A program made the translations under genes and the position numbers. Below are positions 40,993 through 51,420 of a DNA stretch of 64,000 nt, one piece after another. The stretch is from contig NZ_SLZG01000010.1 of NCBI RefSeq assembly GCF_004341625.1, positions 62,001 to 126,000 on the forward strand, given 5' to 3'. The notes under the pieces are model-generated. The model made no database searches. It was not told the origin of the DNA and was given only the letters and a program-made list of their open reading frames with translations. This DNA is from Rhizobium sp. BK376 (GTDB taxonomy: Bacteria; Pseudomonadota; Alphaproteobacteria; Rhizobiales; Rhizobiaceae). Each line of letters begins with the position of its first letter. Positions within the stretch are counted from its first letter, which is position 1.

Positions 40993-42522
40993 ATGCATTC
41001 ACTGGTCCGCCGAGCCATCGGCGCAGCAGCCACTTTCCTTCTCGCAGCCCTCGTAACCACCGGCGTCTCGGCCGCGGATTTGCGCATCGGCTTGAGAGCC
41101 GATCCGGATGTCCTCGACCCGGCCCAAGGCGTGTCTGTCGCCGGCCGCGTCGTCTTTGCGGCGATGTGCGACAAGCTGATCGACACGACTGCAGATGGGA
41201 AATACCAGCCGCAGCTCGCGACATCATGGACATGGTCTGTTGACAACCTGACCTTGACGGTGAAACTGCGCGATCACGTCCTCTTCCAGGACGGCCAGCC
41301 CATGGATGCGGCCGCCGTAAAGACCAATCTCGACCGCTATCGCACCGATCCGATTTCCAAGCGCAAGACCGAGCTCAAACCGGTCGCAAGCGTAGATGTC
41401 GTTGACCCCTTGACCGTAGCCATCAAGCTCAAGGAGCCCTACGCGCCGCTGGTCAGCGTCCTGACCGATCGCGCCGGCATGATGATGTCCCCGGCAGCCC
41501 TTGCCAAGCAAGGCGCCAACATCGGCGATCATCCGGTTTGCGCGGGTCCCTTCCAGTTCGCCGAACGCGTCTCCCAGGATCACATCCTGCTCAAGCGATT
41601 CGATCAATATTGGAACCGCCAAGCGATCTTCCTGGATTCGGTCACCTATCGCATGATCCCCGATGACAGCGTGCGCCTGCTCAGCCTGCGGTCCGGCGAT
41701 CTCGATCTCATCGAACGGCTCTCGCCGAGCGATATGGCCACGATCAAGGATGACAAGAGCCTCAAGGTCATTCAGGGCCCATCGACCGCCTTCGACCTGA
41801 TCTCGATCAATGTCAATCACGGCGACAGTGCCAACAATCCGCTCGGCAAGAACGCCAAGGTCCGGCAGGCACTGGAGCTCTCGCTCGACCGCGACGCCTT
41901 GAACCAGGTTGCCTATGAGGGGCTCTTCGTGCCGGCGAACCAGACGGAACCGGTCGGCACCCAATTCTACGATCAGTCGCATCCGCTGAAGGGTCGCGAC
42001 ATCGCAAAGGCAAAGGCGTTGCTTGCCGAAGCCGGCACGCCAAATCCGTCATTCACGCTCGCGGTTGCCAACAGTCCGATCCTCGAGCAGGTTGGCCAGA
42101 TGATCCAGGCAATGGCTGCCGAGGCCGGTTTCGACGTGAAGATACAGACACTTGAATCGTCGACGCTTGCCGCCAACTCCGACGCCGGAAAATACCAGGC
42201 GTCCATGGCGATCTGGAGCGGAAGACCCGATCCCGATGGTAATATCAGCCCTTGGGTCTCCTGCGACGGCTTCCTGAACTGGGGCCATTATTGCAATCCG
42301 GATCTAGACAAGGTTCTGTCCCAGGCGCGTCAGACCACCAATGATCAGGAGCGCGCCAAGCTCTATGCCCAAGGCGTCGACCTCTATCTCGCCGACATGC
42401 CGTTCATTACGCTCTATCACTACAAATCGCTTTGGGCAGCACGCGACAACATAGATGGTTTCGTTCCCTATCCGGACGGCCTGATCCGACTGCAGGGCGT
42501 CAAGAAAACCTCGGGCAGCTGA
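40993..42522 (+). CDS. Peptide ABC transporter substrate-binding protein (SBP_bac_5)
   Basis: A 509-residue periplasmic binding protein. The signal peptide ends at GVSA before ADLRIGLRADPDVLDPAQ. Landmarks VVFAAMCDKLIDTT, HPVCAGPFQFAERVSQD and RQALELSLDRDALNQVAYEG mirror the paralogues at 11304 and 43534. The start is ATG 40993; the frame is open to 40900, where it runs into the operator. It is separated from the rest of the module by the GntR gene, so it may have been added by duplication or serve as an alternative receptor for the same channel. Confidence 0.9.
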   Translation: MHSLVRRAIGAAATFLLAALVTTGVSAADLRIGLRADPDVLDPAQGVSVAGRVVFAAMCDKLIDTTADGKYQPQLATSWTWSVDNLTLTVKLRDHVLFQDGQPMDAAAVKTNLDRYRTDPISKRKTELKPVASVDVVDPLTVAIKLKEPYAPLVSVLTDRAGMMMSPAALAKQGANIGDHPVCAGPFQFAERVSQDHILLKRFDQYWNRQAIFLDSVTYRMIPDDSVRLLSLRSGDLDLIERLSPSDMATIKDDKSLKVIQGPSTAFDLISINVNHGDSANNPLGKNAKVRQALELSLDRDALNQVAYEGLFVPANQTEPVGTQFYDQSHPLKGRDIAKAKALLAEAGTPNPSFTLAVANSPILEQVGQMIQAMAAEAGFDVKIQTLESSTLAANSDAGKYQASMAIWSGRPDPDGNISPWVSCDGFLNWGHYCNPDLDKVLSQARQTTNDQERAKLYAQGVDLYLADMPFITLYHYKSLWAARDNIDGFVPYPDGLIRLQGVKKTSGS

Positions 42523-42548
42523 GGCGATTGAAGCGAGTGTTCGCGCAG

Positions 42549-42574
42549 GAGAAAGGCGCGCCTGCGCCTTTCTC
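42549..42574 (+). terminator. Strong hairpin after the first binding protein
   Basis: GAGAAAGGCGC (42549-42559) pairs perfectly with GCGCCTTTCTC (42564-42574) around a 4-base loop, 26 bases after the stop codon. There is no T run, but the stem is strong. It probably protects or ends the binding protein mRNA before the GntR gene. Confidence 0.5.
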
Positions 42575-42606
42575 AAGCAGGTCTCCAACACGTTTTTAGG
42601 CGCACC

Positions 42607-42639
42607 GCACAAATATTGTGCAGATGCGAAATTGCACAA
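42607..42639. promoter_or_regulatory. Operator for the GntR regulator, copy 2
   Basis: GCACAA-ATA-TTGTGC (42607-42621) is a perfect inverted repeat, followed by TTGCACAA at 42632-42639 and then CTTGAC at 42647, a possible -35 box. It lies upstream of the GntR gene and matches the element at 40865-40900, so the regulator probably controls itself and the binding protein. Confidence 0.6.
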
Positions 42640-42715
42640 AAAAGCGCTTGACGCTCGCCTGTCATATGGACTTCTATTGGACCAATCGGAAATTGGTTCA
42701 GATAGTTTCAGCCTC

Positions 42716-43450
42716 ATGACCACCAGCAACTTGCCGGAGAATTCGACCTACGCCCTGGAGCGTCTCCGGGGGCTGCTGAATTCCGGCGAGCTCGAAGCGG
42801 ATGGCAACAGACTGCCGACCGAGCGGGCGCTTTCGGAGCTGTTCGGCGTCAGCCGTCGCGCCCTTCGACGGGCGCTTGAAGTGCTGGAGGCCGAGGGGCG
42901 CATCTGGCGCAAGCAGGGCTCGGGTACTTATGCCGGCGCCCGGCCGGACGGCTGGAGCGAGCATGTGAACTCGATCATTGCTGGCACTGACCTCATGGAA
43001 ATCATGGAAGTTCGCCTGCGCATCGAGCCGCAGCTTGCCCAGCTCGCGGCGATCCGCGCCAAGACGGATGAGGTCGAGCGCATGCATGAGCTCACCAAGA
43101 AGATCTATGAGAGCGACGATGCTGACGGTCGCGAATTGTGGGATGGCGCCCTCCACCGACTGATCGCACAAAGTGCCGGCAACCAGTTCTTCCTGACGAT
43201 CTTCGATGTCATCAATCACGTCCGGCAGGATGAGGCCTGGCAAACCATTCGCGAATTGGCCCGCAGCAGCAACAGGACCCGCGAACGCACCTATGTCCAG
43301 CATCGGGCAATCGTTGACGCGATTGCTGCCCGCGACCCGATGGCCGCGGCCGAAGCCATGCGCCAGCACCTTCTCCTGCTGCAGGAAAGCCTCGTTCGCG
43401 TGACCTCGTTCGACGCTCACTCGAAGGAGGGCCTTAACGAACCGGCCTGA
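42716..43450 (+). CDS. GntR-family (FadR/FCD) transcriptional regulator
   Basis: A 244-residue regulator. Residues about 15-75 form the winged helix (ALERLRGLLNSGELEADGNRL, in part, then PTERALSELFGVSRRALRRALEVLEAEGRIW). The C-terminal FCD ligand domain has the metal-type residues in EIMEVRLRIEPQLAQLAA, LWDGALHRLIAQSAGNQF and VQHRAIVDAIAARD. The start is ATG 42716; the frame is open to 42632, which would run into the operator. Two matching palindromes flank the first binding protein gene. A peptide-derived acid is a reasonable ligand guess; none is proven. Confidence 0.88.
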   Translation: MTTSNLPENSTYALERLRGLLNSGELEADGNRLPTERALSELFGVSRRALRRALEVLEAEGRIWRKQGSGTYAGARPDGWSEHVNSIIAGTDLMEIMEVRLRIEPQLAQLAAIRAKTDEVERMHELTKKIYESDDADGRELWDGALHRLIAQSAGNQFFLTIFDVINHVRQDEAWQTIRELARSSNRTRERTYVQHRAIVDAIAARDPMAAAEAMRQHLLLLQESLVRVTSFDAHSKEGLNEPA

Positions 43451-43533
43451 AGCTACGCCGCCACGTTGACGCCATTGACGGCTGGAAGGGAAGCCAGCCG
43501 ACCACAGCAACAAATCAAAAACAGGGAACAGAT

Positions 43534-45042
43534 ATGAAAATCGCCAAGTTTCTAGCAACTCTCGCCGCCGGAGCCCTGGTCGCTCTGCCGGCCTTTGCCG
43601 TCGAATTGAAGATCGGCCTGCAGGACGATGCCGACGTGCTCGACCCAGCCCAATCGCGGACCTTCGTTGGCCGCATCGTCTATACTGCGCTCTGCGACAA
43701 GCTGGTGGACGTCACGCCTCAGCTCCAGTTCGTGCCGCAGCTCGCGACCGCCTGGAAATGGTCCGCCGATGGCAAGGAGCTGACGATGACGCTGCGCCAG
43801 GGCGTCAAGTTCCATGACGAGACGCCGTTCAACGCCCAGGCAGTTGTCGATGACATCCAGCGCAACATGACGATGCCGGAATCTCGCCGCAAGAGCGAGC
43901 TTTCGTCAGTCGCCAAGGTCGAGGCGACGGGCGAATACGAAGTGAAGTTCACGCTGAAGGCGCCGGATGTCACGCTGCTTGCGCAGTTGTCCGACCGCGC
44001 CGGCATGATGGTGTCGCCGACCGCTGCAAAGGCGGCAGGCGCCAAATTCGGCGACCACCCCGTCTGCTCCGGCCCGTTCAAGTTCGTCGAGCGCGTGCAG
44101 CAGGATCGCATCGTGCTCGAGAAGTTCCAGGACTACTGGAACAAGGACAATATCTTCATCGACAAAGTCACCTACCTTCCGATCCCGGATACGACGGTGC
44201 GTCTGGCCAACCTTCGCTCCGGCGACCTCGACATGATCGAACGCGTCGCGGCCTCCGACGTCGCAACCGTCAAGGCCGATCCCAAGCTCTCCTATGCCGA
44301 CGCCGTCGGTACCGGCTGGCTCGGCATCTATGCCAATATCGGCAATGGCGATCGTTCCAAGAACCCGATGGGCCAGGACAAGCGTCTTCGCCAGGCCTTC
44401 TCCATGGCGATCGATCGCGAAGCAGCCATGCAGATCGTCTTCGACGGCACGGCGCTCGCCGGCAACCAGCCATTTGCGCCGAACAGCCCTTGGTTCGACA
44501 AGGATGTTCCGGTTCCGGCACGCGATGTCGATAAGGCCAAGGCGCTCGTAAAGGCCGCTGGCTTTGACCGCGTCCCCGTCGAAATTGCCGTCACCAACGA
44601 TCCGGTCACGCTGCAGACGATGCAGATCATCCAGTCCATGGTGGCTGAAGCCGGCTTCGACGTGACGCTGAAGCCGACGGAATTCGCAACGTTGCTCGAC
44701 GCACAGACCGCCGGCAATTATCAGCTCAGCCGCTCGGACTGGTCGGGCCGTCCGGATCCTGATGGCAACATCCAGCAGTTCGTCACGACAGGCGCGGGCC
44801 TGAACGACTCCAAATACAGCAACCCCCAGGTCGACAAGCTGCTGCAGGAGGCCCGTCAGTCCCAAGACCAGGCCGTCCGCAAGCAGAAATATGATGCCGC
44901 CGAAGTGATCCTCAACGACGAACTGCCGATCGTCTACATCGGCCACCAGGCCTGGATCTGGGCTTACAAGAAGGGCGTTACCGGCTTCGTGCCCTCGCCC
45001 GATGGCATGATCCGCTTGGCCGGCGTCAAGAAGAGCGGCTAA
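43534..45042 (+). CDS. Peptide ABC transporter substrate-binding protein (SBP_bac_5)
   Basis: A 502-residue periplasmic binding protein with signal peptide MKIAKFLATLAAGALVALPA ending in AFA before VELKIGLQDDADVLDPAQ. Its landmarks (VYTALCDKLVDVTPQLQ, DHPVCSGPFKFVERVQQD, RQAFSMAIDREAAMQIVFDG) place it with the other two binding proteins in the window. It is the first gene of the run SBP-DppB-DppC-Ggt-DUF1028-ATPase, which continues to 51376 with short gaps and 4-base overlaps. Confidence 0.92.
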   Translation: MKIAKFLATLAAGALVALPAFAVELKIGLQDDADVLDPAQSRTFVGRIVYTALCDKLVDVTPQLQFVPQLATAWKWSADGKELTMTLRQGVKFHDETPFNAQAVVDDIQRNMTMPESRRKSELSSVAKVEATGEYEVKFTLKAPDVTLLAQLSDRAGMMVSPTAAKAAGAKFGDHPVCSGPFKFVERVQQDRIVLEKFQDYWNKDNIFIDKVTYLPIPDTTVRLANLRSGDLDMIERVAASDVATVKADPKLSYADAVGTGWLGIYANIGNGDRSKNPMGQDKRLRQAFSMAIDREAAMQIVFDGTALAGNQPFAPNSPWFDKDVPVPARDVDKAKALVKAAGFDRVPVEIAVTNDPVTLQTMQIIQSMVAEAGFDVTLKPTEFATLLDAQTAGNYQLSRSDWSGRPDPDGNIQQFVTTGAGLNDSKYSNPQVDKLLQEARQSQDQAVRKQKYDAAEVILNDELPIVYIGHQAWIWAYKKGVTGFVPSPDGMIRLAGVKKSG

Positions 45043-45100
45043 TCGCGCGTGCCGCGCGGGGAGCCTCCTCGCGCGGCCGATGTTTAGGTCAGGATTGCCC

Positions 45101-46048
45101 ATGTACACCTACATCGGAAAAAGATTGCTCGTCGCCATACCGACGCTGCTGATCATCTCCGTCTTCGTCTTTTCGCTGCAGAAACTGCTGCCGGGTGATC
45201 CCATCCTGGCCATGGCCGGCGAGGAGCGCGACCCGCAGGTCATCGAATTCCTGCGCGAGAAATACCGGCTGAACGACCCTGTCGTCTATCAATACGGCTA
45301 TTGGCTGGGTGCGGTCCTCAAAGGCGATCTCGGTATCTCGCTGCGCACCAACCAGCCTGTCCTCACGCTGGTTGCCGAAAAGCTGCCGGTGACGATCCAG
45401 CTTGCCGTCATGTCGATGTTCTTTGCCTTCGTCATCGGTATCCCGATGGGCATTCTGGCCGCCGTCAAGCGCAATACGGTCATCGATTTCCTCGCCAACC
45501 TGATTGCCTTATGCGGGCTGTCGATCCCGAATTTCTGGCTCGGCATCATGCTGATATTGCTGATTTCGGTAAACCTCGGCTGGCTTCCTGCGTCGGGCTA
45601 CCAGCCCTTCTTCGATGATCCTCTGCAGTCGATCAAGACGATGCTGATGCCGTCCTTCGTGCTCGGCAACGCGCTTGCCGCAACCCTGATGCGCCACACG
45701 CGCTCCTCGATGCTGAGCGTGCTCAGCGCAGACTATATCCGCACCGCGCGCGCCAAGGGTCTGCCGGAAGCCGCAGTGGTTCTCTCACACACGTTCCGCA
45801 ATGCCATGCTGCCGATTATCACCGTCAGCGCCCTGCTCTTCGGCGAACTGCTCGCCGGTGCCGTGCTGACGGAGCAGATCTTCACCATTCCGGGCTTCGG
45901 AAAGCTGATCGTCGATGCGGTCTTCAACCGCGACTATGCGGTCGTTCAAGGCGTGGTTCTCTGCACCGCCTTCGGCTTCATCATGATGAACCTGATCGCG
46001 GACGTCCTCTACGTCCTCTTGAACCCCAGACTGAGGGCCGCGCTATGA
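45101..46048 (+). CDS. Peptide ABC transporter permease, DppB/GsiC type
   Basis: A 315-residue inner-membrane permease, MYTYIGKRLLVAIPTLLIIS at its start and LQKLLPGDPILAMAGEERDPQ next, with the coupling loop ADYIRTARAKGLPEAAVVLSHTFRN. I start it at ATG 45101; the frame is open 21 bases further with no support. Its stop overlaps the next start as ATGA. It is very similar to the DppB at 10302-11243. Confidence 0.92.
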   Translation: MYTYIGKRLLVAIPTLLIISVFVFSLQKLLPGDPILAMAGEERDPQVIEFLREKYRLNDPVVYQYGYWLGAVLKGDLGISLRTNQPVLTLVAEKLPVTIQLAVMSMFFAFVIGIPMGILAAVKRNTVIDFLANLIALCGLSIPNFWLGIMLILLISVNLGWLPASGYQPFFDDPLQSIKTMLMPSFVLGNALAATLMRHTRSSMLSVLSADYIRTARAKGLPEAAVVLSHTFRNAMLPIITVSALLFGELLAGAVLTEQIFTIPGFGKLIVDAVFNRDYAVVQGVVLCTAFGFIMMNLIADVLYVLLNPRLRAAL

Positions 46049-46929
46049 CCGCGATTGAGCAAACCACGGCCATTCAGGCGGCTGCCGCAAGCCAACGCTC
46101 TCCGAACCGCGCCTGGCGTAAGCTGAAGGCCAACAAGGGTGCACTCGTCGGCCTTGTCATCATCGTCTTCTTCGCCGCCCTGGCGATCTTGGCACCCGTC
46201 CTGCCTATCCCCGATCCCGTCGCCACCAGCTGGTCGGCGATCCGCAAGGCGCCCTCGGCCGCCCATTGGCTCGGTACGGACGATATCGGCCGCGACATTC
46301 TCTCGCGCATGATCTGGGGAGCACGGGCCTCTCTCATGGCCGGCGTCTTCTCGGTGACGATCGCAGTCGTCATCGGCGTGCCGCTCGGCCTGATCTCCGG
46401 CTATTTCGGCGGCTGGGTGGACATGATCATTTCCCGCGTGACGGAAGCGTTTCTCGCCATGCCCTTCCTGATCACGGCGATCGCACTTGCCGCATTCCTG
46501 GGTCCGAGCCTCACCAATGCCATGATCGCGATCGGCCTTTCCGCCATGCCCGTCTTCATCCGGCTGACGCGCGGCCAGGTATTGGCCGTCAAGACGGAGG
46601 AATATGTCGAGGGCGCGCGGTCGATCGGTCTTCGCCATCTCAGCATCATCACCCGCTATATCCTGCCAAACGTCTTCGCGCCCATACTGGTGCAAGCGAC
46701 GCTAACCATTGCGACCGCGATCATCGCCGAGGCGAGCCTTTCCTTCCTCGGCCTTGGCCAGCAGCCGCCAGCGCCCAGCTGGGGCTCGATGCTCAATGTC
46801 GCCAAGAATTTCTTGAGCCAGGCTCCTTGGATGGCGATGTGGCCGGGTGCCGCAATCTTTCTTGTCGTCATCGGCTTCAATCTTCTCGGCGACGGGCTGC
46901 GCGATGCGCTCGACCCGCGCGACGCCTGA
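46045..46929 (+). CDS. Peptide ABC transporter permease, DppC/GsiD type
   Basis: A 294-residue inner-membrane permease with a soluble N-tail (MTAIEQTTAIQAAAASQRSP), six or so membrane segments and the coupling loop EEYVEGARSIGLRHLSIITRYILPN. It is coupled to DppB by a 4-base overlap and is followed 23 bases later by the transferase gene. It matches the DppC at 9430-10305 through most of its length, for example in PLGLISGYFGGWVDM. Confidence 0.92.
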   Translation: MTAIEQTTAIQAAAASQRSPNRAWRKLKANKGALVGLVIIVFFAALAILAPVLPIPDPVATSWSAIRKAPSAAHWLGTDDIGRDILSRMIWGARASLMAGVFSVTIAVVIGVPLGLISGYFGGWVDMIISRVTEAFLAMPFLITAIALAAFLGPSLTNAMIAIGLSAMPVFIRLTRGQVLAVKTEEYVEGARSIGLRHLSIITRYILPNVFAPILVQATLTIATAIIAEASLSFLGLGQQPPAPSWGSMLNVAKNFLSQAPWMAMWPGAAIFLVVIGFNLLGDGLRDALDPRDA

Positions 46930-46952
46930 ATCTTTCGAAAAGGACTTTTGAA

Positions 46953-48740
46953 ATGAATGCATTCACGACCCGCCCCGAAATCCTTGGCACCTTCGGCGTC
47001 GTCACCTCGACCCACTGGATCGCCTCGGCGGTCGGCATGAGCATCCTGGAAAAGGGCGGCAATGCCTTCGACGCTGCCGTTGCGACCGGCTTCGTGCTGC
47101 AGGTCATCGAGCCGCATCTCTGCGGTCCCGGCGGCGATCTTCCGGCACTGATCTATTCCAAGAAGAAGGACAAGGTCGAGGTTATATGCGCGCAGGCCCC
47201 AGCGCCCGCGGGCGCAACGATCGAGCATTATACCGGCGAGGGCCTGACGCTCATCCCGGGAGACGGGCTTCTTGCGACCGTCATCCCCGGCTCCTTCGAC
47301 GGCTGGATGCTGATGCTGCGCGACTACGGCACGATGACGGTTCGCGATGTCCTCGAACCCGCGATCTTCTACCTGGAGAACGGCCATCCCGTGCTCGCCC
47401 GCGTTTCCACGATGATCAAGGGGCTGGCGGACTTCTTCGAAAAGGAGTGGCCGACATCCCATGCCACCTGGCTCCCCGGCGGTTCGGCACCGGAGCCGCT
47501 GTCCAATTTCAAAAATCCTGTCCTTGCCGAAACTTGGCGGCGCGTCGTCGCTGAAGCGGAAAGCAAGCGCGGACGCGAGGAGCAGATCGAAGCCGCGCGC
47601 GACGCCTTCTATCGCGGCTTCATTGCAGAAGCGATCGACAAGTACGCCCGGAACAACGCGGTCATGGATGCCAGCGGCACCAAGCACAAAGGTGTGCTGA
47701 CCGCCGACGACATGGCAGGCTGGTCGGCGACGGTCGAAGCGCCGCAAACTTTCGATTACAACGACTGGACCGTTGCCAAGATCGGACCCTGGGGCCAGGG
47801 GCCGGTATTCCTGCAGACCCTGTCGCTGCTGAAAGGCTTCGACCTCGCCGCCATGGAACCGACAGGCGCCGATTTCGTGCACACCGTGGTCGAGGCGATG
47901 AAGCTCGCCTTCGCCGACCGCGAAGTCTATTACGGCGATCCGAAATTCACCGACGTGCCACTCGATACCTTGCTGTCGGAGGCCTATGCCGCTGAGCGCC
48001 GCAAGCTGATCACATCGGAGGCGTCGCTCGACCTCCGCCCCGGCAAAATCTCCGGCTTCGAGAGCCAGTATGATGCGACCATGGCGATGCTGGACACGTC
48101 CGCATCCAAATCGGGCGCCGTCTACGAGCCGACGATGGCGCACCTGACGGAGAAGCGTGGCGACACCGTCCATATCGACGTCATCGACCGCGAGGGCAAC
48201 ATGGTCTCTGTCACGCCCTCGGGCGGCTGGCTGCAATCTTCGCCGACGGTTCCGGGCCTCGGCTTCTGCCTGAATTCCCGCGCGCAGATGTTCTGGCTGA
48301 AACCCGGCCTGCCCTCATCGCTGGCACCCGGCAAGCGGCCGCGCACCACGCTGACGCCGTCCATCGCGCTTCACGAAGGTCGTCCGACGCTCGCCTTCGG
48401 CACGCCGGGCGGCGACCAGCAGGAGCAATGGCAGCTCGCCTTCTTCCTGCATTATGTCCATCACAAACTGAACCTGCAGCAGGCATTGGACCTGCCGCTC
48501 TTCCACACCACCCATTTCCCGAGCTCCTTCTATCCCCGCACCCGCGAGCCGGGCGGCCTGACTGCCGAAGCCAACTTCCGGCCTGACGTGCTCGAAGCCC
48601 TGCGCAACAGGGGTCACAAGCTGACGGTCGCCGAAGAATGGACCGTCGGTCGCCTGACAGCCACGCGGCGCGATGTCGACGGATTGCTGCGTGCGGCAGC
48701 AACGCCGCGCCTGATGCAAGCCTACGCGGTGGGGAGGTAA
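46953..48740 (+). CDS. ggt: Gamma-glutamyltransferase family protein, leaderless
   Basis: A 595-residue GGT-family Ntn-hydrolase. The N-half has FGVVTSTHWIASAVGMSILEKGGNAFDAAVATG and GPGGDLPALIYSK; the processing site should be the threonine in KRGDTVHIDVIDREGNMVS, and the small subunit has GKRPRTTLTPSIALHEG and FGTPGGDQQEQW. ATG 46953 has AAAAGGAC upstream; the frame happens to stay open back to 46266 through dppC but that is not coding. No signal peptide is present. It differs from the first transferase in length and active-site surroundings, so the two may prefer different gamma-glutamyl compounds. Confidence 0.85.
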   Translation: MNAFTTRPEILGTFGVVTSTHWIASAVGMSILEKGGNAFDAAVATGFVLQVIEPHLCGPGGDLPALIYSKKKDKVEVICAQAPAPAGATIEHYTGEGLTLIPGDGLLATVIPGSFDGWMLMLRDYGTMTVRDVLEPAIFYLENGHPVLARVSTMIKGLADFFEKEWPTSHATWLPGGSAPEPLSNFKNPVLAETWRRVVAEAESKRGREEQIEAARDAFYRGFIAEAIDKYARNNAVMDASGTKHKGVLTADDMAGWSATVEAPQTFDYNDWTVAKIGPWGQGPVFLQTLSLLKGFDLAAMEPTGADFVHTVVEAMKLAFADREVYYGDPKFTDVPLDTLLSEAYAAERRKLITSEASLDLRPGKISGFESQYDATMAMLDTSASKSGAVYEPTMAHLTEKRGDTVHIDVIDREGNMVSVTPSGGWLQSSPTVPGLGFCLNSRAQMFWLKPGLPSSLAPGKRPRTTLTPSIALHEGRPTLAFGTPGGDQQEQWQLAFFLHYVHHKLNLQQALDLPLFHTTHFPSSFYPRTREPGGLTAEANFRPDVLEALRNRGHKLTVAEEWTVGRLTATRRDVDGLLRAAATPRLMQAYAVGR

Positions 48741-48744
48741 GCGC

Positions 48745-49503
48745 ATGACCTGGTCCATCGTTACCCGCGATCCTGAAACCGGCTACCTCGCGATCGCCGT
48801 CGCTACCCGCTTCTTTGCGGTCGGCAGCGTCGTCCCTCACATCCGCGGCCGCATCGGCGCCGTGGCGTCTCAGGCCTTCTCCAGCCCTCTCTATGGTACG
48901 GATGGCCTGATCATGCTTGCCGAAGGCAAGGCACCGCAGGAGGTGATCACTGCGCTGACGAGCCGCGATGACGGACATGAGCAGCGCCAGCTCCACCTCA
49001 TCGACAGCAAGGGCCGCAATGCCGCCTTCACCGGATCCAAATGCATCGACTGGGCAGGCCATCTCGTTGACGAGAACGTATCCGTCGCCGGCAACATGCT
49101 CTCCGGCCCGCAGGTGATCGCCGAAACCCTCTCGACCTTCAAGAAGACAGTGGGAAAGCCGCTGGCGGAACGTTTGCTGGAGGCCATGGATGCCGGTGAA
49201 TATGCCGGCGGCGACAAGCGCGGACGGCAGTCGGCGGCACTCGTCATCTACCGCGACCAGGACTATTCCTGGCTCAACCTTCGCGTCGACGATCATGCCG
49301 AACCGCTTGTCGAGCTGCGCCGTCTCTATGCCGTGGCAAAGGAGCGCTTCCTGCCGGTGACAGAAACAATGCCGACGCGGGAAAACCCGAGCGGGATGAT
49401 CGACCGCAGAGAAATCGACGCGGAGATCGCGCGGATGGAAGCCGAGCGGAACGCCGCCGGGCTAAGCTCTGCCTCCTTTGCCACCTCGCCGAAGACCGCA
49501 TGA
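48745..49503 (+). CDS. DUF1028 family protein (putative Ntn-hydrolase-like)
   Basis: A 252-residue soluble protein. The N-terminus TWSIVTRDPETGYLAIAVATRFFAVGSVVPH is the DUF1028 signature, followed by GAVASQAFSSPLYG, the helical HLIDSKGRNAAFTGSKC and GNMLSGPQVIAETL. A conserved threonine next to the initiator methionine recalls N-terminal nucleophile enzymes, and DUF1028 genes are often found beside peptide importers and RidA-like proteins. It starts 4 bases after ggt, so it is part of the module. The function is unproven; amide hydrolysis of an imported compound is an inference. Confidence 0.82.
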   Translation: MTWSIVTRDPETGYLAIAVATRFFAVGSVVPHIRGRIGAVASQAFSSPLYGTDGLIMLAEGKAPQEVITALTSRDDGHEQRQLHLIDSKGRNAAFTGSKCIDWAGHLVDENVSVAGNMLSGPQVIAETLSTFKKTVGKPLAERLLEAMDAGEYAGGDKRGRQSAALVIYRDQDYSWLNLRVDDHAEPLVELRRLYAVAKERFLPVTETMPTRENPSGMIDRREIDAEIARMEAERNAAGLSSASFATSPKTA

Positions 49504-49546
49504 GTTCGTCCGTCCGCAACATGAGTTTGGAATATCGAGGTAAGCC

Positions 49547-51376
<1,830 letters not shown>

Positions 51377-51420
51377 GTTTTTCACAATACGTCTACTTCG
51401 TCATTTTGAGGATCCGATCG

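Noticed and set aside
43906..45108. 400-codon - strand frame opposite a binding protein gene
   Set aside because: The + strand product has a signal peptide and full SBP_bac_5 landmarks; the antisense frame is a shadow.
46266..46952. Upstream extension of the second gamma-glutamyltransferase frame through dppC
   Set aside because: The stretch overlaps dppC in another frame, reads as arginine-rich low-quality sequence, and a good start with a ribosome site exists at 46953.
46656..48236. 526-codon - strand frame opposite dppC and ggt
   Set aside because: Same reason: both + strand genes are clear and coupled, and the antisense frame matches nothing I know.
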